Assembly (NCBI GenBank): GCA_032433765.1
Contig: JAVIAB010000051.1
Span: 145,472,068-145,536,067 of the forward strand
Length of the DNA stretch: 64,000 bases
Direction of reading: 5' to 3'
DNA from: Megaustenia siamemsis
Taxonomy: Eukaryota; Mollusca; Gastropoda; Stylommatophora; Ariophantidae
Shown here: positions 45,881 to 57,153 of the stretch, piece after piece
How positions within the stretch are numbered: position 1 is the stretch's first letter
Layout of the letters: each line of letters opens with the position of its first letter
The notes under the pieces: generated by a model
Told to the model about the DNA's origin: nothing
Database searches by the model: none
Seen by the model: the letters and a program-made list of their open reading frames with translations, nothing else
Translations under genes and position numbers: made by a program

Positions 45881-45928
45881 TCTCATAATATGTTCGCTGT
45901 AAAGTGAAACCAAATCCGGCGACAGAAC

Positions 45929-47110
45929 TGTTATAGTAATTACAGACTTTCTATTGTAATTATATCTTGATGTTATTGTTCACAGCACGTCACATTTATT
46001 TTTAGTTGATCACAAGAGGTAAATCAAGACACTCTTTCTCTCTCATTATATAATCATAATCAGTTTATTGATCTATAGGCAAAATGATCGACTAGTGGTG
46101 GATGCACTTATCTTAAATTAATGTTAATTAATTCGGGACTTCTCTGAGGCAAATCGCCGATGGATATGATCCGTCCCAAGTGCATATCTTGCATATAACA
46201 TTATTCAACTTACGTTCATGAGGAATGTGAAACACAATTCTAGGAATCTTTCAAAAACACTTTCACAGCTTATGTTCATAATACTCTCTATCAACGTCTA
46301 CAAATAATAACTTCCCCACTGACTTGAACTACAACTTGGATATTCTAATTTCCTAACTAACTGGCTTCACTTTCTAATCTTAACTTTCTAACTGTTCTGA
46401 CTATCCATTCTAATTCCCCTTCCTGAATAACTAACTCGAACTGTTGACTTTCTACTCCTGACTAATCCGTCTCTGACTGTATCTGTCTTAAATCTATTGT
46501 GTTGAAGTTTAAATACTCCAACCACAACTCTACGTCTGAAAATTAGTAGCCAATAAAATTGTCGCGAAGTGACAAATTGCGACTCCCTCCTGATCACTTG
46601 CAGCCTCGCGTCCGAGACATGAACTCTACAATCTGACCTGTGTCTCAACTGTCTAAGACTTTGACAGTAACAGTTTATTTTCGTGACTTCTATAACCTAT
46701 TTAAATAATGGTTACCTCATGACAATGACCTCTCTTGGTAGTTGGATGACAATATATTTATCAGACAGGCCAAAGTTATGGGGTCAACGCATGCTATTTG
46801 TTATTTCCCCAACCTGCTGTTGTGGAAATCTGTATCTCCTCTCACTCACAAACTTGGTTTGAAGTGGAGATTTCCATGGACCTAAACTATTATGTGTCGT
46901 CCAAAAATTCTGAACATTCCTACCTTCCCACTTCTGTGTGTCTACCACCCACTTTTGTGAACTTCTATTTCTGGCTGGAAATTTTCCATACTTAAATTTT
47001 ATGTCCTAACTTCTGCTGGTCGCTACCATTTGTTACTACTATTATCTATTGAGAAGCGGGTAACAACTAAGTTACCTGCTCCCATGCTTCCATTAGCTCA
47101 CTCTATTACA
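45929..47110. mobile_element. Solo-LTR-like element, copy 1 (1182 bp)
   Basis: Similar over much of its length to 55072-56431. Begins TGTTATAG and ends CTCTATTACA. Flanks GAAC and GACC are a poor 4-bp match. Both copies share a TTAAATACTCCAAC block that could include a TATA-like motif, and GACAATGACCTCTC near the right end. No internal gag-pol region. Confidence 0.6.
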
Positions 47111-47129
47111 GACCACAGCCTTGTCTGAC

Positions 47130-47440
47130 TCCTTGTTTTATAAATTGAAATTGTCCTGACAGGTTACTTTTCCATTATTGTATGTTAATGCTTTTGTTAT
47201 GCCATTTCCATCCTTTTGTTCTGCGCAAGCATCAAGTAATGAAGGCTTGTATCTTCCTGATTGTCATTTTTGTGGTTTCCCATGTTTCACAGCCATATAA
47301 TAGTCCTGACTTAACATTAGAGTTGAACATTGTTATTTTTGTATTTAACCTACTTTCTTTGAAATTAGGGTTGGGTATGGGACTGGCTATTCTGCCTGTA
47401 AAAAAAAAATAAGCCGCAAAAACTTCATATTTCATTTACT
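47130..47440 (-). mobile_element. LINE fragment (family A), antisense
   Basis: The minus-strand frame reads KITMFNSNVKSGLLYGCETW, then ETTKMTIRKIQAFI. It overlaps and extends the family A sequence seen at 330-525. Confidence 0.8.
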
Positions 47441-48165
47441 CTGCACAATAAGATGACAGTATGCTAGTATTCACTTTAATTGAGTACTGTAAACAGATCC
47501 TATTGCTCTGTTACTGACGTGTACAATTCTTTCCTAACCCACACATTTCCTGGCATTATTAAAAATGACGTTACATTTCCAAGCAAAGAATTATCAACTG
47601 CACGTGTTGAAACATTCCCTCATCACAATTATTGAAACAGTTCATGGAAAGTCAAAAAAGAAATTCAGCAAAATCAAAACTTCAACACAGCAAGTACAAT
47701 TGATTGGTCATCCTATCGCCCCTCTCTTGAAGCGAAGTTAAAAAAAATAAAACTCAGTGTTGGAATTACTTTTTAACATAGCATTGTGTTACTTTTACTT
47801 TTACTATTTTGTTTCAGATTTATTTACAAGTTACTTGTAATGTTTACAGTTTTCCATGTAACTAATAAACAATGCTTGCATGTATATCAATTTATTGTCA
47901 TCTCGAGCTAAAGACGCACTAGGGCAGACATTCAGAACTCCGTGCCCGACGATCTTTGCTATCACTTAGTGGGGCAGAAATGAACAAACAAAAAAAAATT
48001 AATAAATGGTATGGTTAAAGCTTTACGTAATTAACGGACGACACAAGTTTGAACGACGTTTCGGCTCAATAAGTCTTCAGCAGGCACAACAAACAACACA
48101 CATACACATAAACACACACAACAAATATGAAAGTAAGTAAAATGAGCTCTACATAGCTAACACTT
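47441..48165. other. Mostly unique sequence, one retroelement-like tail motif
   Basis: At 48054-48080 the minus strand reads CTGAAGACTTATTGAGCC + GAAACGTCG. A similar motif occurs at 51352-51384 on the + strand. CTGAAGA-N-GAAACGTCG is frequent near 3' ends of metazoan retroelements. The rest is unassigned. Confidence 0.4.
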
Positions 48166-48167
48166 AA

Positions 48168-48257
48168 TGAAGTCATCACTTGGTGCGCAACGATATAATG
48201 AAGTCATCACTTGGTGCGCAACGATATAATGAAGTCATCACTTGGTGCGCAACGATA
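48168..48257. repeat. 31-bp tandem repeat, 3 copies
   Basis: The unit is AATGAAGTCATCACTTGGTG + CGCAACGATAT. Confidence 0.94.
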
Positions 48258-49100
48258 TTTGTTATCAAGCATTCAGACCTTTGCGCTGGGCCCGCACTGT
48301 ATCACACCACACGAGATAGATTTTGTTCTTTGACATAAAGTACTTTTTATGTTATTAGTTTAGTACTTTCACTGAAAGACTTTCCCCAGACTGTTGAACT
48401 ATTTCTTATAATTTCTTGCCCTACATCTGTATGGCATTGTCTTATTACTAAGGTCTGCTGGGGATACTTATATCACCCGAGGATAAAGGTCACCTGTTCG
48501 GAGCTGTCAACGCGAGGTGTTCGGGTCTGCGTTTTTATTTCATCCCTCCCCCTTCCCAGATAGAAACGTTTGACCTTGCCGGGATTCGAACCTGAGCCCT
48601 CCCGAATTCTTGTCTTGGTTGATAAATTGTGTGAATCTGTTGTGGAATGTGTATTCTTTCATTCTTCTCATTCCTGGTCGTATTAGTGAAGGAAATATTC
48701 GATGTTATGACTATCAGCCTCCTTCCTTCATTTCTCGTGTCCCCGGGGTCGCTTGTGCAACACTGACGACTGCAGCCAGCTTCCGCCACTTCTTCTAGTT
48801 TGCGATCACTTCTCGGGAATTGATAAAGTCAAGGTCTGTCTACTCTCTGATGTTGTCTTTCCAGTTCCCACCTTTTTTTTGTTTCTTGACTCGCTTTTTT
48901 TGCTCATTCACCATTGTTTCCCCCTGACAGATAACTTCTGAAAAGCAGAATTTGCTAGATACAAGTTCTCGAATTTATAATTGTATTTCATATTGATCAA
49001 AACATCTTTAAAGGAACCTATATGTTGCCTGATTCTGATATGAAGCTCTTTGAATGTAAAACATAGTTCAATTTAAAAGATACATGTTTTATTTTTCTAT
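48258..49100. other. Unclassified; possible SINE remnant
   Basis: At 48578-48597, CCGGGATTCGAACCTGAGCC is a perfect B-box-like sequence on the minus strand, but I see no A box. No second copy. Confidence 0.35.
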
Positions 49101-49104
49101 ATCA

Positions 49105-50095
49105 ATTCATCATCATCATCGAGTGTCTTCTCCGCAACGAAGGTTGGCTACCATGCAGCGCCATTCTGCTCTGTCTCTTGCTTTGATGGTGCAGGTTGTC
49201 ATAGGCTGATTTGTCCATCTTTTGATGTTACTCGTCCATGTTAGTCTTGGTCTGCCTCTTTTACCTTGTATTTTCCCCTCCAGGATTACTTTTAGTAGGC
49301 TGTTGTGTCTTTCAACATGGCCCAAAAATCGCATTTGTCTTTTTTGAATTGTGCTTAGTAGTTCTCTTTTCATTTTTAGTTATTTTAAGACTTCGTCGTT
49401 TGTTTTCTTTTCCTTCCATCCAATTCTACCTATTCTTCTATTATATAGGAATTATATAGGAATATTGAGAAAATGTAACATTTTGCTATTCTTAGTTTTA
49501 GCCCTGGTGTTATTTGTTTTGATGTTAGTATGTTCTTCATAACATTAAAATTACTTTTTGCCATTCCTATTCTTTTGTTTATTTCAGTTGTTCATTTTCC
49601 ATTACTGGTTATAGTATGTCCAAGGTAGTTATAGTTCTGAACTGTCTCAAGGTCTATTCCTTCTATTTTGATATCCACTTGTGGGTTTTGAGTATCTTCC
49701 TTGTTAATGATCATAGTTTTAGTCTTTTTGATATTCATATCTAGTCCATATTTTTTGCTTGTCATGTTTATTTCATTAAGTAATTGTTGTAGATCTTTAA
49801 GATTTTCTGCTAGCAGTACAGTATCGTCAGCATATCTTAGGTTATTGATTATCTTTCCATTAATTTGTAGGCCTGGCATATCTATGATGTTTACAAATTT
49901 GTTCAGTGTATAGATTGAACAAGCTTGGTGATAGGATGCATCCTTGTCTTACTCCTCTTTTTATATAAATGGGTGTAGAGTTCTCTTTATTATATTTTAT
50001 TATTGCTGTTTTCTCCCAGTATAGATTACATATTAGTCGTATGTCCATGTCATCTATATGTATCTCTTTTAGGCATTCTACAAGTTGTTTGTGGT
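49105..50095 (-). mobile_element. LINE reverse transcriptase fragment (family C)
   Basis: Minus strand, in order: RGVRQGCILSPSLFNLYTE (about 49960-49910), INNLRYADDTVLLAENLKDL (about 49850), YGLDMNIKKTKTMI, VQNYNYLGHTITSNGK (about 49635-49592), then after frameshifts RHNSLLKVILEGKIQGK and KRGRPRLTWTSNIKRW (about 49270-49200). (GAT)n forms the tail at 49105. The domain order is right but the frame is broken. Confidence 0.87.
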
Positions 50096-50099
50096 GTAC

Positions 50100-50920
50100 T
50101 CTATATCAATTAATATTCTTAAACTAGACTTAGCAGGATTCACTTGTACATCGGGCAACATTATGTATGCCCTCATATGTAAACGATGCAAGTCGATGTA
50201 CATATAGGAATCAGGACGCCGTCTCATAAGGAGAAGCTGAGAATATCTGTATGACATCACTCGAGATGCAGGCACCCCAAAATCATTTTATTTCAACTCT
50301 AAGGGTTATCAGGGTAAGGCGGATGCCCAAGTTACTGGAATATTATCATGTTCTGACAGCCGCAGTCGATTCACTTTAGAGAATCGTCTGATCACCCGTA
50401 TGGGCTGCCTCGCCCCACGGGCATCAATGTATCTCTTTCTCACGAGTAATCCCTCTCTTCCCCACTTTCCCTTCTCTTATTTCAGTCCCATCTTCCTTCC
50501 GTTACCCCTCTCTCTTTCTTTTTTGCTCCCCTGCACCTGTTTTGCCACCCCTCCCCCAACCACCATCATCTGACGTGATCTCCTCAGGCGATATTCTGAA
50601 TATGTATTACAAATCTTTATAATCCCCCTATTACGCCTCGTTTATCGCTAGGTTATCTGAGAATGTCGGGTTTGTTTGATCGCTTTCACACTCCACATAC
50701 AACTCTAGTGATTACCTGCGTCACTCTTGACTGCTACACACATAAATCTGCTACCTTGATATCTCGTCTGACCTTCCATCTAACCATGTGACTGATTTCT
50801 CAAGAAACCCCCTCTCCCCCCCCCTTCCTTATTGCGTCCCATTTGACTCACATTTAACAGCAATTCTCGCTTGGGAGATGTTGGATCTTGCGACGTTAAG
50901 TCTCTCTTTAAATTCATTTA
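50100..50920. other. Unclassified intron sequence
   Basis: Pyrimidine-rich patches (for example C runs near 50815). No coding motif or recognised repeat. Confidence 0.45.
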
Positions 50921-50925
50921 TATTT

Positions 50926-51210
50926 TAGCTAACATATGCCCACATATTATATATTTTAGCTAACATATGTCCACATATTCTATATTTTAGCTAACATATG
51001 CCCACATATTTTATATTTTAGCTAACATATGTCCACATATTATATATTTTAGCTAACATATGCCCACATATTTTATATTTTAGCTAACATATGTCCACAT
51101 ATTCTATATTTTAGCTAACATATGCCCACATATTTTATATTTTAGCTAACATATGTCCACATATTATATATTTTAGCTAACATATGTCCACATATTATAT
51201 ATTTTTACCC
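50926..51210. repeat. 31-bp tandem repeat, about 9 copies
   Basis: The unit is CTAACATATGCCCACATATT + TTATATTTTAG. Units alternate between CATATGCCCAC and CATATGTCCAC over part of the array. Confidence 0.95.
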
Positions 51211-51820
51211 TCCGATATGTAGGACATCTCTCTCGTTTCACCATTTCATCTCTTATCCCTCTGTTTATTTATCCCTGATTTACCTGTACCGCTCATCCTA
51301 GATGTAGTAGAGTTTATCTGTTTCGTTTTCCGTTGGTGTTGATCTTGTTTTCTGAAGAAGGCCTCATGTGGGTCGAAACGTCGGCATTTTGTTGTGTTCC
51401 TGTTTTTGTAAAGCTGTCACCATACATTGTGTACGTTACAACCCACTACTTGCTCCTCCATATTCTTAGACTATTGTTCTTGTAGTTTAATTATTAGTAC
51501 GCAAGTCTCACAAACGTAAAAATAAATAATGGACTTGACAAGGGAACGAATCAATCTGATTAATGAGCTAATGGTATACATATTTATTCCTTTGGTGTCA
51601 TGAGGACAACACATCTAGAAGGTCAAGACCAATTATAAACCCCCGCTGTCTAGTGGGTCTACCCGTTCACGGAATTAACCTAGGGGTGAAAACCCAGTGG
51701 AAAAATCCAGAGATGGAGTCCCTAATGCAGTTCAGTGTCTATTTTAACATTCCTCTGGCAACTCCTACGACGCAGATGGCACAAAACTGTTCTTGCCCTG
51801 CTAGACCTTTTGATCGCTCG
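51211..51820. other. Unclassified; retroelement-like tail motif
   Basis: TCTGAAGAAGGCCTCATG and GTCGAAACGTCGGC at 51351-51385 form a short hairpin-capable motif common at retroelement 3' ends. The 51600-51820 segment precedes the 36-bp array and is of unknown origin. Confidence 0.4.
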
Positions 51821-51824
51821 GCTG

Positions 51825-53457
51825 CGTGGACAGAAGAAACATGTTGCATGGGCTCGGCTGTGTGGAGAGAAGAAACATGTTGCATGGGCTCGGCTGTGTG
51901 GAGAGAAGAAACATGTTGTATGGGCTCGGCTGTGTGGAGAGAAGAAACATGTTGCATGGGCTCGGCTGTGTGGAGAGAAGAAACATGGGCTCGGCTGCGT
52001 GGACAGAAGAAACATGTTGCATGGGCTCGGCTGTGTGGAGAGAAGAAACATGTTGCATGGGCTCGGCTGTGTGGAGAGAAGAAACATGTTGCATGGGCTC
52101 GGCTGTGTGGAGAGAAGAAACATGTTGCATGGGCTCGGCTGTGTGGAGAGAAGAAACATGTTGTATGGGCTCGGCTGTGTGGAGAGAAGAAACATGTTGC
52201 ATGGGCTCGGCTGTGTGGAGAGAAGAAACATGTTGCATGGGCTCGGCTGTGTGGAGAGAAGAAACATGTTACATGGGCTCGGCTGTGTGGAGAGAAGAAA
52301 CACGTTGTATGGGCTCGGCTGTGTGGAGACAAGAAACACGTTACATGGGCTCGGCTGTGTGGAGAGAAGAAACATGTTGCATGGGCTCGGCTGTGTGGAG
52401 AGAAGAAACATGTTACATGGGCTCGGCTGTGTGGAGAGAAGAAACACGTTGTATGGGCTCGGCTGTGTGGAGACAAGAAACACGTTACATGGGGTCGGCT
52501 GTGTGGAGAGAAGAAACATGTTGCATGGGCTCGGCTGTGTGGAGAGAAGAAACACATTACATGGGCTCGGCTGTGTGGAGAGAAGAAACACATTACATGG
52601 GCTCGGCTGTGTGGAGAGAAGAAACACATTACATGGGCTCGGCTGTGTGGAGAGAAGAAACATGTTGCATGGGCTCGGCTGTGTGGAGAGAAGAAACATG
52701 TTACATGGACTCGGCTGTGTGGAGAGAAGAAACATGTTACATGGGCTCGGCTGTGTGGAGAGAAGAAACATGTTGTATGGGCTCGGCTGTGTGGAGAGAA
52801 GAAACATGTTGTATGGGCTCGGCTGTGTGGAGAGAAGAAACATGTTGTATGGGCTCGGCTGTGTGGAGAGAAGAAACATGTTGTATGGGCTCGGCTGTGT
52901 GGAGAGAAGAAACATGTTGCATGGGCTCGGCTGTGTGGAGAGAAGAAACATGTTGTATGGGCTCGACTGTGTGGAGAGAAGAAACATGTTGCATGGGCTC
53001 GGCTGTGTGGAGAGAAGAAACTTGTTGTATGGGCTCGACTGTGTGGAGAGAAGAAACATGTTGCATGGGCTCGGCTGTGTGGAGAGAAGAAACATGTTGT
53101 ATGGGCTCGGCTGTGTGGAGAGAAGAAACATGTTACATGGGTCGGCAGTGTGGAGAGAAGAAACATGTTGTATGGGCTCGGCTGTGTGGAGAGAAGAAAC
53201 ATGGGCTCGGCTGTGTGGAGAGAAGAAACATGTTGTATGGGCTCGGCTGTGTGGAGAGAAGAAACATGTTGTATGGGCTCGGCTGTGTGGAGAGAAGAAA
53301 CATGTTGCATGGGCTCGGCTGTGTGGAGAGAAGAAACATGTTGCATGGGCTCGGCTGTGTGGAGAGAAGAAACATGTTGTATGGGCTCGGCTGTGTGGAG
53401 AGAAGAAACACATTACATGGGCTCGGCTGTGTGGAGAGAAGAAACACGTTGCATGGG
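51825..53457. repeat. 36-bp minisatellite, about 45 copies, open in all frames
   Basis: The unit is GGGCTCGGCTGTGTGGAGAG + AAGAAACATGTTGCAT, with TTGCAT/TTGTAT/TTACAT variants. Two short units (missing the ATGTTGCAT part) occur near 51985 and 53200. The 36-bp period gives ORFs of 535-665 codons on both strands. Non-repetitive flanks extend one of them (51653-53650), but no domain is recognisable there. Confidence 0.96.
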
Positions 53458-53649
53458 CAACAACTTGTCTCTTTCTTTTTCTGCCGAAGCCTACGCCCTG
53501 GAGAGGACACTTCAGCTTCGCCATTTTGGTGTCGATACATCACGAGCAGCAGCGGTTAACGGTTATAAGTCTTTCTGCCCATTAGGCGTAGGGCATGACT
53601 CCAAGGGCTGCTTCCGACAGCGGGAGAAGCATATTGACTTCATTGGATA

Positions 53650-53862
53650 ACTTCTACTATATAAGCACTAGAACATTATTGTTGCCTGTATTTATGTACT
53701 AGAACATATTTATTGAATGTATTTATGTACTAGAACATTTTTTGCCTGTATTTATGTACTAGAACATTATTGTTGCTTGTATTTATATACTAGAACATAT
53801 TTATTGCCTTTATATATGTACTAGAACATTTTAGTTGCCTGAATTTATGTGCTAAAACATTT
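53650..53862. repeat. 31-bp tandem array running into the acceptor of the 53874 exon
   Basis: The unit is about ACTAGAACATTATTGTTGCC + TGTATTTATGT, around seven copies. The last unit reads GTGCTAAAACATTTTTTTCT and becomes the pyrimidine tract of the splice acceptor. Confidence 0.92.
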
Positions 53863-53873
53863 TTTTCTCTCAG

Positions 53874-53983
53874 GAATCTATTTTTCTTGCATCATGATGA
53901 TGGTGTCAGTGTCCATTGTCTTTACTGTTTGCGTGCTCAACTTCCACTACCGGTCACCTGACACACACACTATGCCAAACTGG
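53874..53983 (+). CDS. nAChR alpha7-like subunit, internal exon (M3, 110 bp)
   Basis: The acceptor is TTTTTTCTCTCAG and the donor is GTGAGT in phase 0. The reading frame continues [21 protein letters not shown], the M3 helix, then [16 protein letters not shown], the start of the cytoplasmic loop with the conserved MPxW. The 110-bp length is again typical of this exon in alpha7-like genes. The acceptor lies inside the degenerate end of a 31-bp tandem array: the last unit merges into the pyrimidine tract. Confidence 0.95.
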
Positions 53984-54259
53984 GTGAGTACTGGGTAAGG
54001 TAATGTGTTGTGGGGAAATGTGTTCTTAGTACTGGATAATATGGTCTGTACTGGGATGTGTAGTTTATATTGGACATGCTTGGTGAGTATGTGTGGTTTA
54101 TATTGAACATGCCTGGTGAGTGTTACATAATGTGTGGTGAGCACGCTGGACAATGTGTGGTAGGTAAGATTTAAAGTGCACTTCTGGTAGTTTGTGACGA
54201 GTACTGGACAGTGTGTGGTAAGTAAGATATAAAGTGCTCTTCGGGTAGTTGTTGACGAG

Positions 54260-54690
54260 TACTGGATAATGTGGGAAGCAGATAATTGTGAGATCAGCGC
54301 TCTACATCTTTGGAGACATTCGATAGGAAAACAGAAAAGGCAATGTTTGGCCTTTGAAATGTGGATTAATAGAAGAATGAAAGAATTGGATGGATAGAAA
54401 AGAAAACAAACGATAAAATCTTACAACAAATAAAAAATGAAAAGAGAACTACCATACACAAATCAAAGAAGACAAATTAAATTTTGAGGTGTTTATAAAA
54501 AGACTCAGCTGCATACTAAAAGTAATTTTTGAAAGGAAAATACAAGGTAAAGAGGCAGAGGCAGACCTAAATGGACGAGTAACATCAAAAGATGAACAAT
54601 TCAGTCTATGACAACCTACACTATAAAAGCAAGAGACAGAGCAGAATGGCGTCCCATGATAGCCAAGCTTTGATGCGGAGACGGCACTCA
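54260..54690 (+). mobile_element. LINE fragment (family C), sense
   Basis: GAAAATACAAGGTAAAGAGG and GCAAGAGACAGAGCAGAATG are reverse complements of the family C copies at 42170-42300 and 49150-49280. Frameshifted throughout. Confidence 0.75.
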
Positions 54691-54749
54691 CTTCTGATGG
54701 TATATGTATATATATGTGCTGACTGTGATAATATATGTACTAAGAAGAC

Positions 54750-55071
54750 CAGAAGTCTAATATGAGCGATCAAAATGTAGATACCACGAAGAACATGTGG
54801 CACAATACCAACGAGGCAGTCACATTAAAGCTACTAAGGGTATGTATCTTTCTGAGAGCAAAATATTGTTGTGAATCGTGGACGATCTCGCAGATAACAA
54901 AATTGGTTAATTTGAAACAACATGATATGTACACATCTTTAGCACACCTTGTATAAGGAGCAATGAAGAGATATTTAACAAAAACAGACTTAAACATTTA
55001 AACATTATAGTTTACATAGGGAATTAAAATACTATGGCTACGTCAACAGACACAGCGGACTGGAAAGGGTA
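54750..55071 (+). mobile_element. LINE fragment (family F), part 5' of LTR insertion
   Basis: Reads CCESWTISQITKLVNLKQ near 54870 and LKYYGYVNRHSGLERV near 55030, decayed LINE C-terminal motifs. It is continued on the other side of the LTR at 56432. Confidence 0.65.
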
Positions 55072-56431
55072 TGTTACAGCGTTCTTTATCTCTTATAGTT
55101 AGTGGCTAGTACTTCAATGATCACAGCACATCACAACATTGATGTAACATGTAACAGATAAGATCATGACAGAGTCGTTTTCTTTAATATATAATGATAA
55201 TCACATTTATTGGATTTTCTGCTGGCACACATGATCTATAGTCTGGATGCAATTATTAAATTAATGTTCATTAATTTAGGAATTCTTCTGAGGCAAGTCG
55301 CCGTGTAGTTATGAAGATATTCCAGCATCCTAATCATACAATTTATTCAGCATGGTCTACTTACACTTGTGAGAATTTATGAACACACACAACTTGAATT
55401 AATCTTCACTGTCTTTCAAAGCTACTTCACACCTATAATTATAACTTGTTGATTCTTAACTGACTTGGCTAACTCAAGACTCCTACTCTTAACTTTCTCA
55501 CTGTTCTGACTCTAACTGTTTCTAAACTTCTAATCTGACTTTTGTCCTAACTCATCCTGGACTGACGGAACTATCTACTACTTCATCTTGGACTATTTAT
55601 TCTCAAGATCAGGACTATCTTTCTCTGAACTAATTGCTAACTGCTTTCAGCAGTCGGCCGAAGCCGTACTCACTGAACGAGCCTACATCTTAACTGCTCT
55701 TCTGGTCTTCCGAATTCTCTGTCTGTTAAACTGTTGTGCAAAACCTTAAATACTCCAACAGCTCCCTTCTTCCTGAGGCTCAGCAGCCAATCAGCTGCTG
55801 AGCCGAGTGCCCCTGCGACTGATCACAAGTGTTGGCCACTCTACATTTACGTGTCCAGTGTCCACTATCTGTGACTCACACCTGGACTTTCCCAAATTTG
55901 GGCAAAGCATCCTGTTTTTCGCCTACTTGGTGACATAATGTTACCTCATGACAATGACCTCTCCTGGAAGTTGGATGACCACTTATCAGCCGGCCAAAGT
56001 CATGGGATCAACGCATGCTCATCACAATAACAACTATTAGTTGTTGTGAACATGATGGACACTCGTGGAGCTCTGACAATAACACCACGAGGTCGTTGCA
56101 TGTTACTAGTCATACCTGGTCCTTTCCAACAACTTTGCTCTTGTGAACCTGGCATGGACATCTAACTTAGTTTGGTGGGTGTCCTACCCCTACCCCTGCA
56201 GACACTGCGCTATCTTCTGTTGCATGGAAAATTCCATGGGCTCTTAACTCTCATCGTGTCGTCCTCTATTCTACCTCTCTCCTTCCTCACTCTGACTAAC
56301 TGTTATCCTGGAAAATTACCATAGTTAAAATCTGCTGGTCGCCACTATATGATACTGCCATCGTCTATTCAAGGAGCGGTAACGACTAAATTACCTGCTC
56401 TCTCTATGCTTCCTTAGCTTACTCTGTTACA
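55072..56431. mobile_element. Solo-LTR-like element, copy 2 (1360 bp) with TSD GGTA
   Basis: Begins TGTTACAG and ends CTCTGTTACA, obeying the TG...CA rule. Flanked by GGTA at 55068-55071 and 56432-56435. It interrupts a LINE whose reading continues on both sides. Related to 45929-47110. No internal retroviral-type coding region, so recombination between two LTRs is likely (inference). Confidence 0.72.
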
Positions 56432-56605
56432 GGTAATCAAAGGCATAGTTCTAGGAAGACATTGAAGAGACCTTGACCTTGAAAATGACAACAGAAGTGA
56501 GTGATCTGGCTAGATGACACCCAGAGATTATTTCAGATGTGCCGGGATGAGTGCAACATTCTGTCAGGAACATGCAACCGATGATGATTAATGTGACGGT
56601 GTATG
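56432..56605 (+). mobile_element. LINE fragment (family F), part 3' of LTR insertion
   Basis: IKGIVLGRH and SVIWLDDTQRLFQMCRDECN correspond to the GxRxRGRP...WxDDI...R segment of LINE C-termini, in decayed form. It continues the copy ending at 55071. Confidence 0.62.
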
Positions 56606-56639
56606 TACATGTGTTGTATTCAAACATGTTACAAAAAAA

Positions 56640-56892
56640 AAAAAAAAGGAAAGATCCCTGTCACACCAAGTGGCGTATAGGGAATATGGCGTTAGTGACT
56701 ATCATCGTTACAGACCTTCCACACATGATTTTTCAGGTCATTTGTTCGGTATTACCGCTCGACATTCCCAGAACAAAATCAGGTACCCATTAAAGGCTAG
56801 GTGAGCCTGGAAGCCTTCGATCAGGATCGAACCCCACCTCCTGTCCTTTGTAGTGAAGTTCACTAACCACTGACCTATAGCGGCTTCCTTTC
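56640..56892 (-). mobile_element. tRNA-derived SINE, family 2, copy 2 (inverted)
   Basis: The minus-strand head holds GCTATAGGTCAGTGGTTAG and GGGTTCGATCCTG (A and B boxes). The body matches 14009-14258 in reverse complement, including GCCACTTGGTGTGACAGGG. The tail is a T run on the sense strand (A run at 56633-56647 here). Confidence 0.8.
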
Positions 56893-57153
56893 AAAGGTCT
56901 GTCACTGAAATAAAAAGATCATAGTATTATGAGAATATGAGAGAACAATGAGCGTCATTAGAAAATCTCCGCTTTGCTTGGCCTCTGCTGTTAATCGTTA
57001 GAACGCTGTGCCGTGTTGCTCCTTGTGTAGTTACAAAACATGGTCTTCTTTTAAAATAAAAAAACCGTTAAGGGCGGTAAGGTTAATGTTTCAAAAATTA
57101 CATGTTAAGTTACAGACTTGCTAACTTCCCTTTATTTGTTCTGCCTGATTCAG
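56893..57153. other. Unique intron before the 57154 exon
   Basis: No repeat recognised. The pyrimidine-rich acceptor region is at 57121-57153. Confidence 0.5.

Noticed and set aside
51352..51384. Possible hammerhead-ribozyme core (CTGAAGA...GAAAC...GTC)
   Set aside because: CTGAAGA and GAAAC are present with a short stem between them, but GTC follows GAAAC directly with no room for a stem III, and no stem I is seen. More likely a retroelement 3' tail motif.
51653..53650. 665-codon ORF with non-repetitive ends, and 600-codon minus ORF
   Set aside because: The core is the 36-bp array open in all frames; flanks show no domain or start context. Kept only as a finding.
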